From Cyanobium sp. Tous-M-B4 (lineage in GTDB: Bacteria > Cyanobacteriota > Cyanobacteriia > PCC-6307 > Cyanobiaceae), in assembly GCF_024345395.1 (NCBI RefSeq), contig NZ_JAGQBA010000005.1, forward strand, positions 62,001 to 126,000: a stretch of 64,000 nucleotides of DNA. The letters run 5' to 3'. The notes under the pieces are model-generated. The model saw nothing but the letters and a program-made list of their open reading frames with translations. It did not search any database and had not been told where the DNA came from. Position numbers and translations under genes: made by a program. How positions within the stretch are numbered: position 1 is the first letter of the stretch; each line of letters begins with the position of its first letter. Of the stretch, positions 27,956 through 35,591 are shown one piece after another.

Positions 27956-29365
27956 ATGGCTAAGAAGTACGAATCCGGGGTTAAGGAGTACCGCGACACG
28001 TATTGGACTCCTGATTACATCCCCCTCGACACCGATCTGCTGGCCTGCTTCAAATGCACCGGCCAGGAAGGCGTCCCCCGCGAAGAAGTTGCCGCTGCTG
28101 TGGCCGCTGAATCCTCAACCGGCACCTGGTCCGCCGTGTGGTCCGAGCTCCTCACCGACCTCGACTTCTACAAAGGCCGTTGCTACCGCATCGAAGACGT
28201 TCCTGGCGACAAGGAAGCCTTCTATGCCTTCATTGCCTATCCCCTCGACCTGTTCGAAGAAGGCTCCATCACCAACGTGCTGACCTCCTTGGTCGGCAAC
28301 GTGTTCGGCTTCAAGGCCCTGCGCCACCTGCGTCTGGAAGACATCCGCTTCCCGATGGCGTTCATCAAGACCTGCATGGGTCCCCCGAACGGCATCGTGG
28401 TTGAGCGCGACCGTATGAACAAGTACGGCCGTCCTCTCCTGGGCTGCACCATCAAGCCGAAGCTCGGCCTGAGCGGTAAGAACTATGGCCGGGTTGTCTA
28501 TGAGTGCCTACGCGGCGGTCTGGACTTCACCAAGGACGACGAAAACATCAACTCCCAACCTTTCCAGCGTTGGCAGAACCGTTTCGAGTTCGTTGCTGAA
28601 GCAACCAATTTGGCGCAACAGGAAACCGGCGAGAAGAAGGGGCATTACCTCAACTGCACCGCTGCAACTCCTGAAGAGATGTATGAGCGCGCCGAGTTCG
28701 CTAAAGAACTGGGCCAGCCCATCATCATGCACGACTACATCACGGGAGGCTTCACCGCTAACACCGGTCTTGCCAAGTGGTGCCGTAAGAACGGCATGCT
28801 GCTGCACATTCACCGTGCAATGCACGCTGTGATTGACCGCCATCCCAAGCACGGTATCCACTTCCGAGTGCTGGCCAAGTGCCTGCGTCTCTCCGGTGGT
28901 GACCAGCTGCACACCGGCACGGTGGTCGGCAAGCTGGAGGGCGACCGCCAGTCGACCCTCGGCTATATCGACCAACTGCGTGAATCCTTCGTCCCCGAAG
29001 ATCGCAGCCGCGGCAACTTCTTCGACCAAGACTGGGGCTCCATGGGCGGCGTGTTCGCCGTGGCTTCCGGCGGTATCCACTGCTGGCACATGCCCGCACT
29101 GGTTGCAATTTTTGGCGACGACTCGGTGCTGCAGTTCGGTGGTGGTACCCACGGTCACCCCTGGGGTTCGGCTGCTGGTGCTGCTGCTAACCGCGTAGCT
29201 CTCGAAGCCTGCGTCAAAGCCCGTAACGCCGGTCGTGAAATCGAGCGCGAAGGCCGCGACATCCTTCTGGAAGCAGCGAAGCACAGCCCTGAGCTGGCTA
29301 TCGCCCTGGAGACCTGGAAGGAAATCAAGTTCGAGTTCGACACCGTCGACAAGCTCGACACCTGA
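27956..29365 (+). CDS. cbbL: Ribulose-1,5-bisphosphate carboxylase large chain, form IA
   Basis: 469-residue Rubisco catalytic subunit. Catalytic Lys of the KPKLGLS motif, the [17 protein letters not shown] segment containing the carbamylated Lys with the Asp and Glu metal ligands, loop-6 type GKLEGDR, and the HIHRAMHAV and GGTHGHPWG motifs are all present. The sequence type and the carboxysome operon identify form IA. A GGAGAA box precedes the ATG. Fixes CO2 inside the carboxysome. A 153-bp spacer with two hairpins separates it from cbbS. Confidence 0.99.
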   Translation: MAKKYESGVKEYRDTYWTPDYIPLDTDLLACFKCTGQEGVPREEVAAAVAAESSTGTWSAVWSELLTDLDFYKGRCYRIEDVPGDKEAFYAFIAYPLDLFEEGSITNVLTSLVGNVFGFKALRHLRLEDIRFPMAFIKTCMGPPNGIVVERDRMNKYGRPLLGCTIKPKLGLSGKNYGRVVYECLRGGLDFTKDDENINSQPFQRWQNRFEFVAEATNLAQQETGEKKGHYLNCTAATPEEMYERAEFAKELGQPIIMHDYITGGFTANTGLAKWCRKNGMLLHIHRAMHAVIDRHPKHGIHFRVLAKCLRLSGGDQLHTGTVVGKLEGDRQSTLGYIDQLRESFVPEDRSRGNFFDQDWGSMGGVFAVASGGIHCWHMPALVAIFGDDSVLQFGGGTHGHPWGSAAGAAANRVALEACVKARNAGREIEREGRDILLEAAKHSPELAIALETWKEIKFEFDTVDKLDT

Positions 29366-29382
29366 AATCGCCAGTCTGAGAT

Positions 29383-29414
29383 GGTGAGTGGGGCAGGCAA
29401 CTTGCCTACTCACC
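29383..29414 (+). promoter_or_regulatory. Bulged hairpin after the cbbL stop
   Basis: Outer arms GGTGAGT (29383-29389) and ACTCACC (29408-29414), inner arms AGGCAA (29395-29400) and TTGCCT (29402-29407), with a 5-nt bulge on the 5' side. It begins 17 nt after the cbbL stop. Likely an mRNA 3'-end or processing structure rather than a terminator, because cbbS follows and no T-run is present. Confidence 0.55.
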
Positions 29415-29437
29415 TCCCAGAACGGAATATTCAGATC

Positions 29438-29458
29438 TAGAGATTAAATTAATCTCTA
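29438..29458 (+). promoter_or_regulatory. AT-rich perfect hairpin before cbbS
   Basis: Ten-base arms TAGAGATTAA (29438-29447) and TTAATCTCTA (29449-29458) with a single central A. It is 60 nt upstream of the cbbS start. Possible RNase E cleavage or stability element setting the cbbL:cbbS message ratio, or a regulator operator. Function inferred. Confidence 0.5.
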
Positions 29459-29518
29459 CGAACGAGATTAAGAGCCTTTCATACAAGGTTCAAACATTCC
29501 ATCCACACAAGGATCCCC

Positions 29519-29860
29519 ATGCCTTTCAAGAGCACCGTGGGTGACTACCAAACAGTCGCCACCCTGGAGACATTCGGCTTCCTGCCGCCGATGACCCAGG
29601 ACGAGATCTACGACCAAATCGCTTATATCATTGCCCAGGGTTGGAGCCCGCTCGTTGAGCATGTCCATCCCAGCAACTCCATGGTTACCTACTGGTCCTA
29701 TTGGAAGCTGCCCTTCTTTGGCGAGAAGGATCTGGGTGTGATCGTGAACGAGCTTGAGTCTTGTCACCGCGCCTACCCCGACCACCACGTTCGCTTGGTG
29801 GGCTACGACGCTTATACCCAAAGCCAGGGTTCCTGCTTCGTGGTTTTCGAAGGACGCTGA
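29519..29860 (+). CDS. cbbS: Ribulose-1,5-bisphosphate carboxylase small chain
   Basis: 113-residue small subunit that caps the L8 core to give L8S8. Family marks: FKSTVGDYQTVATLETFGFLPPM, the beta-strand pair YWKLPFFGEKD, and the C-terminal HHVRLVGYDAYTQSQGSCFVVF. An AAGGA box precedes the ATG. Length is normal for form IA without the extra loop of green-plant forms. The 117-bp gap to csoS2 shows no clear structure. Confidence 0.98.
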   Translation: MPFKSTVGDYQTVATLETFGFLPPMTQDEIYDQIAYIIAQGWSPLVEHVHPSNSMVTYWSYWKLPFFGEKDLGVIVNELESCHRAYPDHHVRLVGYDAYTQSQGSCFVVFEGR

Positions 29861-29977
29861 TCCCAGCCCTTCCGGGGCTCGAGCCATTGGCCTGGGCCCC
29901 AACCCCTTTCCCCTGCTGGCTAGTTCGCGCTGCGGACTGGTCGGCACCTTTTCAGATATTCCATTCGACGGGCGGAC

Positions 29978-32356
29978 ATGGCCAGCACATCCAGCCGGGA
30001 AGCAGCTTTGGAGCGCCGCAGGGCTCTCACCAACGGCGGCAAAAAAGCCGCCATCCGGTTCACCTCCGGTGCGAGCCGTGTGCGCTCGGTTGAAGACGCT
30101 CGCCCCACCCGCACAGCCGCAGCGCAGGAGTCCTCAGCATCGGTGGCCAAGGCGGCTCCAGTTGCTGCCCCGGCTGTGAACGCTCGGGCTGCTGCCTCTC
30201 ACCGCAGCCTTGCTGCACCTACCGGCTCCAGCCGGACCACCCAGGCCCGTCCAATCGCAAATCCCAGTAGAGATTTGGTGCTTGCCCGACGGGAAGCCCT
30301 TTCCAAGCGCGGCAAACGTGCCGACACCTCCAGCGACCGCACTCGCACGGACCTGGCAAAAATTGCACCCATAGTCCAGGCACCTGCAGCGGAAGCCAAG
30401 TGCAAGTGCCAGGGCGAGAATGCTGCTGCACCGGCCCTTATGAGCCTCAGTAACCGCACTAGTCAAACAAGCGCAAGTAGTGGCGATCGCCGTGCCACAG
30501 CCAAGCGCCTCTCTCAACTGGATCCCAGCAGGGCCCTTGTGCTTGCCCGGAGAGAAGCTCTCTCGAAGCGTGGCAAGTCAGCTAACGCGCCCAAGAGCAC
30601 AACAGCCGCTTCGGTATCCCGCCAGGGCAATCCTGATATGAGCGCCCGCGAACTTTCCCAGAAGGTGCGTGAACTGCGGGCCAAGGTTGGCAGTGCTGGT
30701 TCCAGCAGAGCCGGCGGCACCCGCCCCTCCGGCCCAAACCGCCACGGCGCCAAACAGGCAGCCGCCGCAGAAGCGCCCTGGAAGGTAGGCGTTAGCGAAA
30801 CCAGCTCTGGTCAGGTGGTTACTGGAACCCAGGCAAATCGCTCAGAGAAAACCACTGGTAACGAAGCAGCTACCTGCCGCGCCATTACGGGCACCGAATA
30901 TCTCGGCGCCGAGGTGTTCCAGGCCTTCTGCCAGAGCGGTCCAGTGACAAGTCAACCTGCCAAGGTGCGAGTTAGCGCCACTACCCATGGCAACCGGGTC
31001 ACTGGTAATGAGGTCGGTCGCTCTGAAAAGGTGACTGGCGATGAGCCCGGTACCTGCAAGAACGTCACCGGAACCGAATACGTTTCCGCCAATCAGTCAG
31101 CAGCCTTCTGCGGCACCTCCAGCCCGAGCCCTAGCCCCCGCAAGGTTGGGCGCAGCCAGACCCAGGGAGGCCAGGCTGTATCCGGTGTGATGGTTGGTCG
31201 CTCAAGCCTTGTCACTGGTGACGAACCCGGCTCGGGTAAACAACTCACCGGCTCCCAGTACATATCCGATCAAGGCCAGGTGACCGGACGAGCTCCTACC
31301 AAGGTTGCAAGCTTGCATACCCTTCGGGGCACTGGCATCACCGGCACCCATGTGGGCCGCAGCGAGCATGTCACCGGTGATGAGCCCGGTAGCTGCCGCC
31401 TGGTAACTGGTGATGAATACGTCGGCAGCCAGCAATACGCCGATTTCTGCGGCAGCAAGCCCGAGCCGGAGGCGGCCAAGGTGGGCTTCAGCGTCACCAA
31501 TCGGGCCCAGATCGTCAGCGGTACCCACACTGGCCGCTCCTCCAATGTCACCGGTGATGAGCCCGGCACCTGCAAGGTCGTAACCGGCACGCCCTACGCC
31601 GGCCTTGAGCAGGCAGGGGACTTTTGCAACAGCAAGTCCGTCGCCGAAATGCGTCAGCGCACTCCGGTGCGGGGCTCTAACCGCATGAGTGGCATACAGC
31701 CAGGCATTGGTGGTGTTCTCACCGGTGCCGGCCGCGGGGCCTGCGAAGCCGTCACCGGTACTCCCTATATAGGTGGGGATCAACTCGCCAAGGTTTGCGG
31801 TGCCGCCGCAGCCCAAGACTCCGACTTCCCCCAACCCCTGGCGGGCAGCCAGCCCTGGCAGCAATTCAGCATTCAATCCCCGGCTCGCTCAGCCCAGCTG
31901 GGGCGAGAACCAGCAGGGGCCGTAACCGGCACCAGCTACGAGCAGGGCAGCAGGATTACCGGCCCTTTTGACTTGGCCGGTGACATGGTCACCGGCACCG
32001 AGCAATTCCGCTTCGATCGTCGCGGCAGTAGCCACATCGCCCGCGGGTCCATTGAGGTTCCTGTGAGCGTTGACGAGGATGCCCGTCCAACCTCCAGGGT
32101 TACCGGCGAAGGCATCTCTGCTGGCTTGAAGATCACTGGTGATGACTGGGATCGGGGTGATCGGGTCACCGGCACGGAAGGAGTTTCAGCCCGGCGCCGC
32201 AACCCCACTCGGCCAGGCTCTAAGACCTCGATGCCCGCAGCTCTCCAGCCGAAGCGCAACGAGGAGCGTCCCGAGCCAGTCAGCCGTGTCACCGGTTCCA
32301 GCGGCAACACCACGGCCGGTTCTCTGATCACGGTTTCCGGCGGCGCCCGCGGTTGA
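29978..32356 (+). CDS. csoS2: Carboxysome scaffold protein CsoS2
   Basis: 792-residue, largely disordered, highly basic scaffold that links Rubisco to the shell. N-terminal part: four Rubisco-binding N-repeats of the type SRxLVLARREALSKRGK (about residues 3-23, 95-114, 181-200, 220-240). Middle part: six M-repeats of about 50-60 residues from ~266 to ~610, each with KVxxSxTxxGxxVTGTxVGRS...VTGDEPGxC...VTGTxY and usually a terminal FC. C-terminal part: shorter VTG/ITG repeats ending in the shell-anchoring peptide ITVSGGARG. M3 lacks the usual FC ending and M6 is degenerate. The ORF is continuous; I see no clear programmed-frameshift signal in the middle region. Confidence 0.97.
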   Translation: MASTSSREAALERRRALTNGGKKAAIRFTSGASRVRSVEDARPTRTAAAQESSASVAKAAPVAAPAVNARAAASHRSLAAPTGSSRTTQARPIANPSRDLVLARREALSKRGKRADTSSDRTRTDLAKIAPIVQAPAAEAKCKCQGENAAAPALMSLSNRTSQTSASSGDRRATAKRLSQLDPSRALVLARREALSKRGKSANAPKSTTAASVSRQGNPDMSARELSQKVRELRAKVGSAGSSRAGGTRPSGPNRHGAKQAAAAEAPWKVGVSETSSGQVVTGTQANRSEKTTGNEAATCRAITGTEYLGAEVFQAFCQSGPVTSQPAKVRVSATTHGNRVTGNEVGRSEKVTGDEPGTCKNVTGTEYVSANQSAAFCGTSSPSPSPRKVGRSQTQGGQAVSGVMVGRSSLVTGDEPGSGKQLTGSQYISDQGQVTGRAPTKVASLHTLRGTGITGTHVGRSEHVTGDEPGSCRLVTGDEYVGSQQYADFCGSKPEPEAAKVGFSVTNRAQIVSGTHTGRSSNVTGDEPGTCKVVTGTPYAGLEQAGDFCNSKSVAEMRQRTPVRGSNRMSGIQPGIGGVLTGAGRGACEAVTGTPYIGGDQLAKVCGAAAAQDSDFPQPLAGSQPWQQFSIQSPARSAQLGREPAGAVTGTSYEQGSRITGPFDLAGDMVTGTEQFRFDRRGSSHIARGSIEVPVSVDEDARPTSRVTGEGISAGLKITGDDWDRGDRVTGTEGVSARRRNPTRPGSKTSMPAALQPKRNEERPEPVSRVTGSSGNTTAGSLITVSGGARG

Positions 32357-32363
32357 TCTCCTG

Positions 32364-33869
32364 ATGCCCCGACGCCCTCTCGCCACTGCCTATCGCCCGC
32401 TGGCTCCTACGGCTCCCCGCCGTCGGCCCGGCACAGCTGCCGCGAGCGAGCTAGTGGCGACTGGCTTGCATCCGCTTAGCGATGGCCAGCTCAATGGGGT
32501 CCTGAGGGCCTACGAAGATCAGGTCAAAGGGGCATTTGATCGCATTGTGCCCTTGCTCAAGCGCCTTTCAGCCCTGCAGCACGAGGCTGATTTCATTGAG
32601 CAGGCCCAGCGGCTGGCCAGGGCAGAACTGGGCTTTGAGTTGCCGCTGCCCATCCTCGAGAAGGCCTGGGTAAGCCAGCTCGACATGCGCACTTTGTTCG
32701 CCTGGTGTGTATTTGAAACCTACGAACAAACTAGCGACGCCTTCTTTCAACACGACCCCTTGGGAGGCAAGCCCGGTAGTCCAGCAGCCGAAGCCTTCAA
32801 TGAGTTTCTACTGTCCTGTGGATTCCACCTACTAGACGCAACCCCTTGCGCTGACGGGCGTCTAGCCCACGCCATGGCCTATGCCCTGAGAATTCCATTC
32901 AGTTCGGTGCGTCGGCGCTCCCATGCTGGTGCCCTATTTGACGTCGAAAACACGGTCAACCGCTGGGTCAAAACTGAACATCGCCGCTACCGGGAAGGTC
33001 AGCCCAATTCGGCGCACGATGACACCCGTTACCTCAAGGTGGTGCTATACCACTTCAGCTCAAAAGATCCACTGCATGAGGGCTGTGCTGCCCACGGCAG
33101 CGATGACGCCTTGGCCGCCTCCTGTGGCCTAGCCCGGCTCAAGGATTTCCAGCAGGCCGTTGAAAACAGCTTCTGCTGTGGTGCCTCAGTAGATCTGTTG
33201 CTACTCGGCATCGACACCGACACCGACACGATTCGTGTGCATGTGCCGGGCATTGATGGCAGCACCAACCTGGAGAGCTGGTTGGATGCAAAAGCGGCCT
33301 ATGAGGCCACCCGCCATCTCAATGCGGTTGAGGGCCGGGCCCGCATTCAATCGCTGGTGGAGCAGGCAGCGGCCAGCAGTCCCGACCCGGGCATGGTGAA
33401 GCTGATAGCCCGCCTGATCGAGAACAACATCTCCCAGATTGACTATGTGCGTCAGTACCACCGGGGCAGCTACGGCGATGCTGGCCATGCGGAGCGCTTT
33501 ATCGGTGTGGGCATAGGCTTCAAGGAGATCCATCTGCGCAACCTCACTTACTTCGCCTATATGGACACGGTGGAGGAGGGAGCACCCGATTTAGATGTAG
33601 GCATCAAGATTTTCAAGGGTTTGAACGTTTCTCGGGGCCTGCCTGTGCCAGTGGTGGTGCGCTTTGACTACAACGGCAAGGTGCCTGGGGCGAGGCAGCG
33701 AGCCATCCGCAATTGCCAGCGGGTGCAAGCAGCCATGGAAAACCGCTATCCCGAGCTATTTGAACAGGGTCTGTTGCATGCCCTGCTCACCGTGCGGGAC
33801 CAAGACCGTCACACCCCAGCTGAAGCTGTAGGTTCCACCATCACATTCGCGAGCGGAGGAGGGCACTGA
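32364..33869 (+). CDS. csoSCA: Carboxysomal carbonic anhydrase CsoSCA
   Basis: 501-residue beta-type carbonic anhydrase that turns HCO3- to CO2 inside the shell. The basic, Pro-rich N-terminus (RRPLATAYRPLAPTAPRRR) fits the disordered Rubisco-binding tail of homologs. The zinc site is the C-A-D-G-R motif (Cys162, Asp164, Arg166) with His244 and Cys254 in HGSDDALAASC. The C-terminal half is the pseudo-symmetric, inactive repeat. It starts 7 nt after csoS2, within the same operon, and abuts csoS4A. Confidence 0.96.
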   Translation: MPRRPLATAYRPLAPTAPRRRPGTAAASELVATGLHPLSDGQLNGVLRAYEDQVKGAFDRIVPLLKRLSALQHEADFIEQAQRLARAELGFELPLPILEKAWVSQLDMRTLFAWCVFETYEQTSDAFFQHDPLGGKPGSPAAEAFNEFLLSCGFHLLDATPCADGRLAHAMAYALRIPFSSVRRRSHAGALFDVENTVNRWVKTEHRRYREGQPNSAHDDTRYLKVVLYHFSSKDPLHEGCAAHGSDDALAASCGLARLKDFQQAVENSFCCGASVDLLLLGIDTDTDTIRVHVPGIDGSTNLESWLDAKAAYEATRHLNAVEGRARIQSLVEQAAASSPDPGMVKLIARLIENNISQIDYVRQYHRGSYGDAGHAERFIGVGIGFKEIHLRNLTYFAYMDTVEEGAPDLDVGIKIFKGLNVSRGLPVPVVVRFDYNGKVPGARQRAIRNCQRVQAAMENRYPELFEQGLLHALLTVRDQDRHTPAEAVGSTITFASGGGH

Positions 33870-33870
33870 C

Positions 33871-34152
33871 ATGTTGATTTGCAAGGTGGTAAAACCACTG
33901 GTGTCCACTAATCGCATCCCAGATTTTGAGCACAAGCACCTGCAGGTGGTGCTCGATGGCAGCACTCAGAAAGTGGCAGTTGATGCCGTGGGCTGCGTGC
34001 CAGGCGACTGGGTGATCTGCGTCGGCAGCTCAGCTGCGCGCGAGGCCGCTGGCAGCAAGTCGTACCCGAGCGATCTAACGATCGTGGGAATCATTGACCA
34101 CTGGGATCCTGATGCTGGCAAGGCGCAAGTTCCGCCAGGAGGTGCTAGCTAA
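33871..34152 (+). CDS. csoS4A: Carboxysome vertex protein CsoS4A
   Basis: 93-residue CcmL/EutN-family pentamer that caps vertices of the icosahedral shell. LICKVVKPLVSTNRIPDFEHKHLQVVLDG at the N-terminus, VDAVGCVPGDWVICVGSSAAREAAG in the middle, and DLTIVGIIDHWDPD near the end are family standard. It starts one base after the csoSCA stop and overlaps csoS4B by one base (TAATG). Confidence 0.96.
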   Translation: MLICKVVKPLVSTNRIPDFEHKHLQVVLDGSTQKVAVDAVGCVPGDWVICVGSSAAREAAGSKSYPSDLTIVGIIDHWDPDAGKAQVPPGGAS

Positions 34153-34403
34153 TGGAAATCATGCAGGTCACCGGCTCTCTGGTTTGCAGCCAGCGGGTTG
34201 CTGGATTAGATCACTCCAATCTGCGCGTGTTGCGCACCGCCAAGGGCAAGCTGAGCGTTGCGGTCGACCCAGTCGGTGCATCCCCAGGTAACTGGGTATT
34301 CACCGCCAGTGGCTCTGCGGCCCGTTTTGCTTGCGGTAATCCCGAGGTGCAGACCGATCTCACGATCGGCGGAATCATTGATTTCTGGGAGCCCGATGGC
34401 TAG
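34152..34403 (+). CDS. csoS4B: Carboxysome vertex protein CsoS4B
   Basis: 83-residue second CcmL/EutN pentamer. EIMQVTGSLVCSQRVAGLDHSNLRVLR, VDPVGASPGNWVFTASGSAARFA and DLTIGGIIDFWEPDG match the family and parallel CsoS4A. The shared TAATG junction couples its translation to csoS4A. Vertex pentamers are needed in low copy; two paralogs are normal for alpha-carboxysomes. Confidence 0.95.
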   Translation: MEIMQVTGSLVCSQRVAGLDHSNLRVLRTAKGKLSVAVDPVGASPGNWVFTASGSAARFACGNPEVQTDLTIGGIIDFWEPDG

Positions 34404-34466
34404 GCGGCCCGGGTAGCTAGCTGCCCGAGCGACCTGTCATCACTCCAGCCCCCATACTCCTGAGCC

Positions 34467-35096
34467 ATGGCCACCCCCACCCCTAAATCCACCACCAGCG
34501 GACCTGTTGCTGCCAAATCCGCACCCGCGGTAGCGGCAGCTAGCTCCACACCGGTGGCTGCAGAGGCGGCGGCCATTTCGACCCCACCTGCAGCGGCCCC
34601 CAAGGCCCTGCCGGCGGCGGCAGCCCAGCCCCCTGCGGCGAAAGCCGTAGCCAAGCCAGCTGCTTCGACAGCGCGCCGTGCTTCCAGCACGACTCGCCGC
34701 TCTAGCGCCAGCTCAACCGGCCCCCGTACCGGTGCCGGCAAGGGCGCCGGCACCACCCCCCCAACCACTCCTTCGCGCAGCAACGCCATGGCTCCTTCCA
34801 TTCAGGGCATCGCCCTCGGCATGATCGAAACCCGTGGCCTGGTGCCGGCGATCGAAGCCGCAGACGCCATGACCAAGGCCGCTGAAGTGACCCTGATCGC
34901 CCGTGAGTTCGTTGGCGGCGGCTACGTCACCGTGATGGTGCGTGGCGAAACAGGTGCTGTGAATGCAGCAGTGCGTGCCGGCGCTGATGCCTGTGAGCGC
35001 GTCGGTGACGGCCTGGTTGCTGCCCACATCATCGCCCGTCCCCACAGCGAAGTTGAGCCTGCCCTTATCGCGACTGCTGCCACCCGTCGCCTCTGA
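34467..35096 (+). CDS. csoS1E: Shell BMC protein with long N-terminal extension (CsoS1E type)
   Basis: 209 residues. The C-terminal ~100 residues are a BMC domain nearly identical to CsoS1 from this window (differences at about three positions: T for R, A for G, S for R). The N-terminal ~105 residues are low-complexity Ala/Pro/Ser/Thr with scattered arginines (TARRASSTTRRSSASSTG), so disordered and basic. Although the proteins are nearly the same, the DNA of the two BMC domains differs at many synonymous sites, so this is an old duplication under selection. It is expected to insert in the shell with its tail projecting. The stop overlaps the next start (TGATG). Confidence 0.9.
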   Translation: MATPTPKSTTSGPVAAKSAPAVAAASSTPVAAEAAAISTPPAAAPKALPAAAAQPPAAKAVAKPAASTARRASSTTRRSSASSTGPRTGAGKGAGTTPPTTPSRSNAMAPSIQGIALGMIETRGLVPAIEAADAMTKAAEVTLIAREFVGGGYVTVMVRGETGAVNAAVRAGADACERVGDGLVAAHIIARPHSEVEPALIATAATRRL

Positions 35097-35569
35097 TGGC
35101 CATGGGCGCCGTTCATCCGCGCGTCCTGGGTTACCTCGGCCGCGCCCTGAGCTTGGAATTTTCCGCAGTTCAGCAGTACATGACCCAGGCCTCCCTAGTG
35201 GAGCTCTGGGGAGATGTTGATTCGGCTACCCGGTTTCGACGCGAAACGGTGGAAGAAATGCAGCATGCTGAACGCCTCGTGCAGCGCATGCTTGCTCTGG
35301 GGGTGGCTCCTGCCGCATCCCAGTTGAGGCCCGTTGCCCATGCCGCCGATCTAGTCGGATTGCTCCGGCTCAATTTGGCCCTCGAAAACGACCTGATCCA
35401 TCACTACGCCGAGGCAGTTCGCTTTTGCGTTTTGGTGGGTGATGGCGCTAACGAAGCCCTGTTCAGGAGTCTCTGGAAAGAAGAACAGCACCACGGCGAA
35501 GACCTGGGGGCCTGGCTGCGCAGCCTTGGCTCCAGCCCCAACCCCTTGATGGACCGGGCCACCTTCTGA
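35096..35569 (+). CDS. Ferritin-like protein of the carboxysome cluster
   Basis: 157-residue bacterioferritin-like four-helix protein. Candidate iron ligands: Glu in LSLEFSAVQQY, Glu/His in ETVEEMQHAERL, Glu in LALENDLIHHYAE, and Glu/His in WKEEQHHGEDL. A ferritin-like gene commonly follows alpha-carboxysome operons in proteobacteria as well, so it belongs to the set although its job is unproved. The start overlaps the csoS1E stop by one base, showing cotranslation with a shell protein. Confidence 0.85.
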   Translation: MAMGAVHPRVLGYLGRALSLEFSAVQQYMTQASLVELWGDVDSATRFRRETVEEMQHAERLVQRMLALGVAPAASQLRPVAHAADLVGLLRLNLALENDLIHHYAEAVRFCVLVGDGANEALFRSLWKEEQHHGEDLGAWLRSLGSSPNPLMDRATF

Positions 35570-35591
35570 GCCGACTAACGCCCATCCCCCC

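Noticed and set aside
29978-32356. Programmed frameshift making a short CsoS2 form
   Set aside because: The A6 run with GGCGGC/GCCGCC arms at 30035-30052 is at the extreme 5' end and out of the proper slippery phase; nothing suitable in the middle region.
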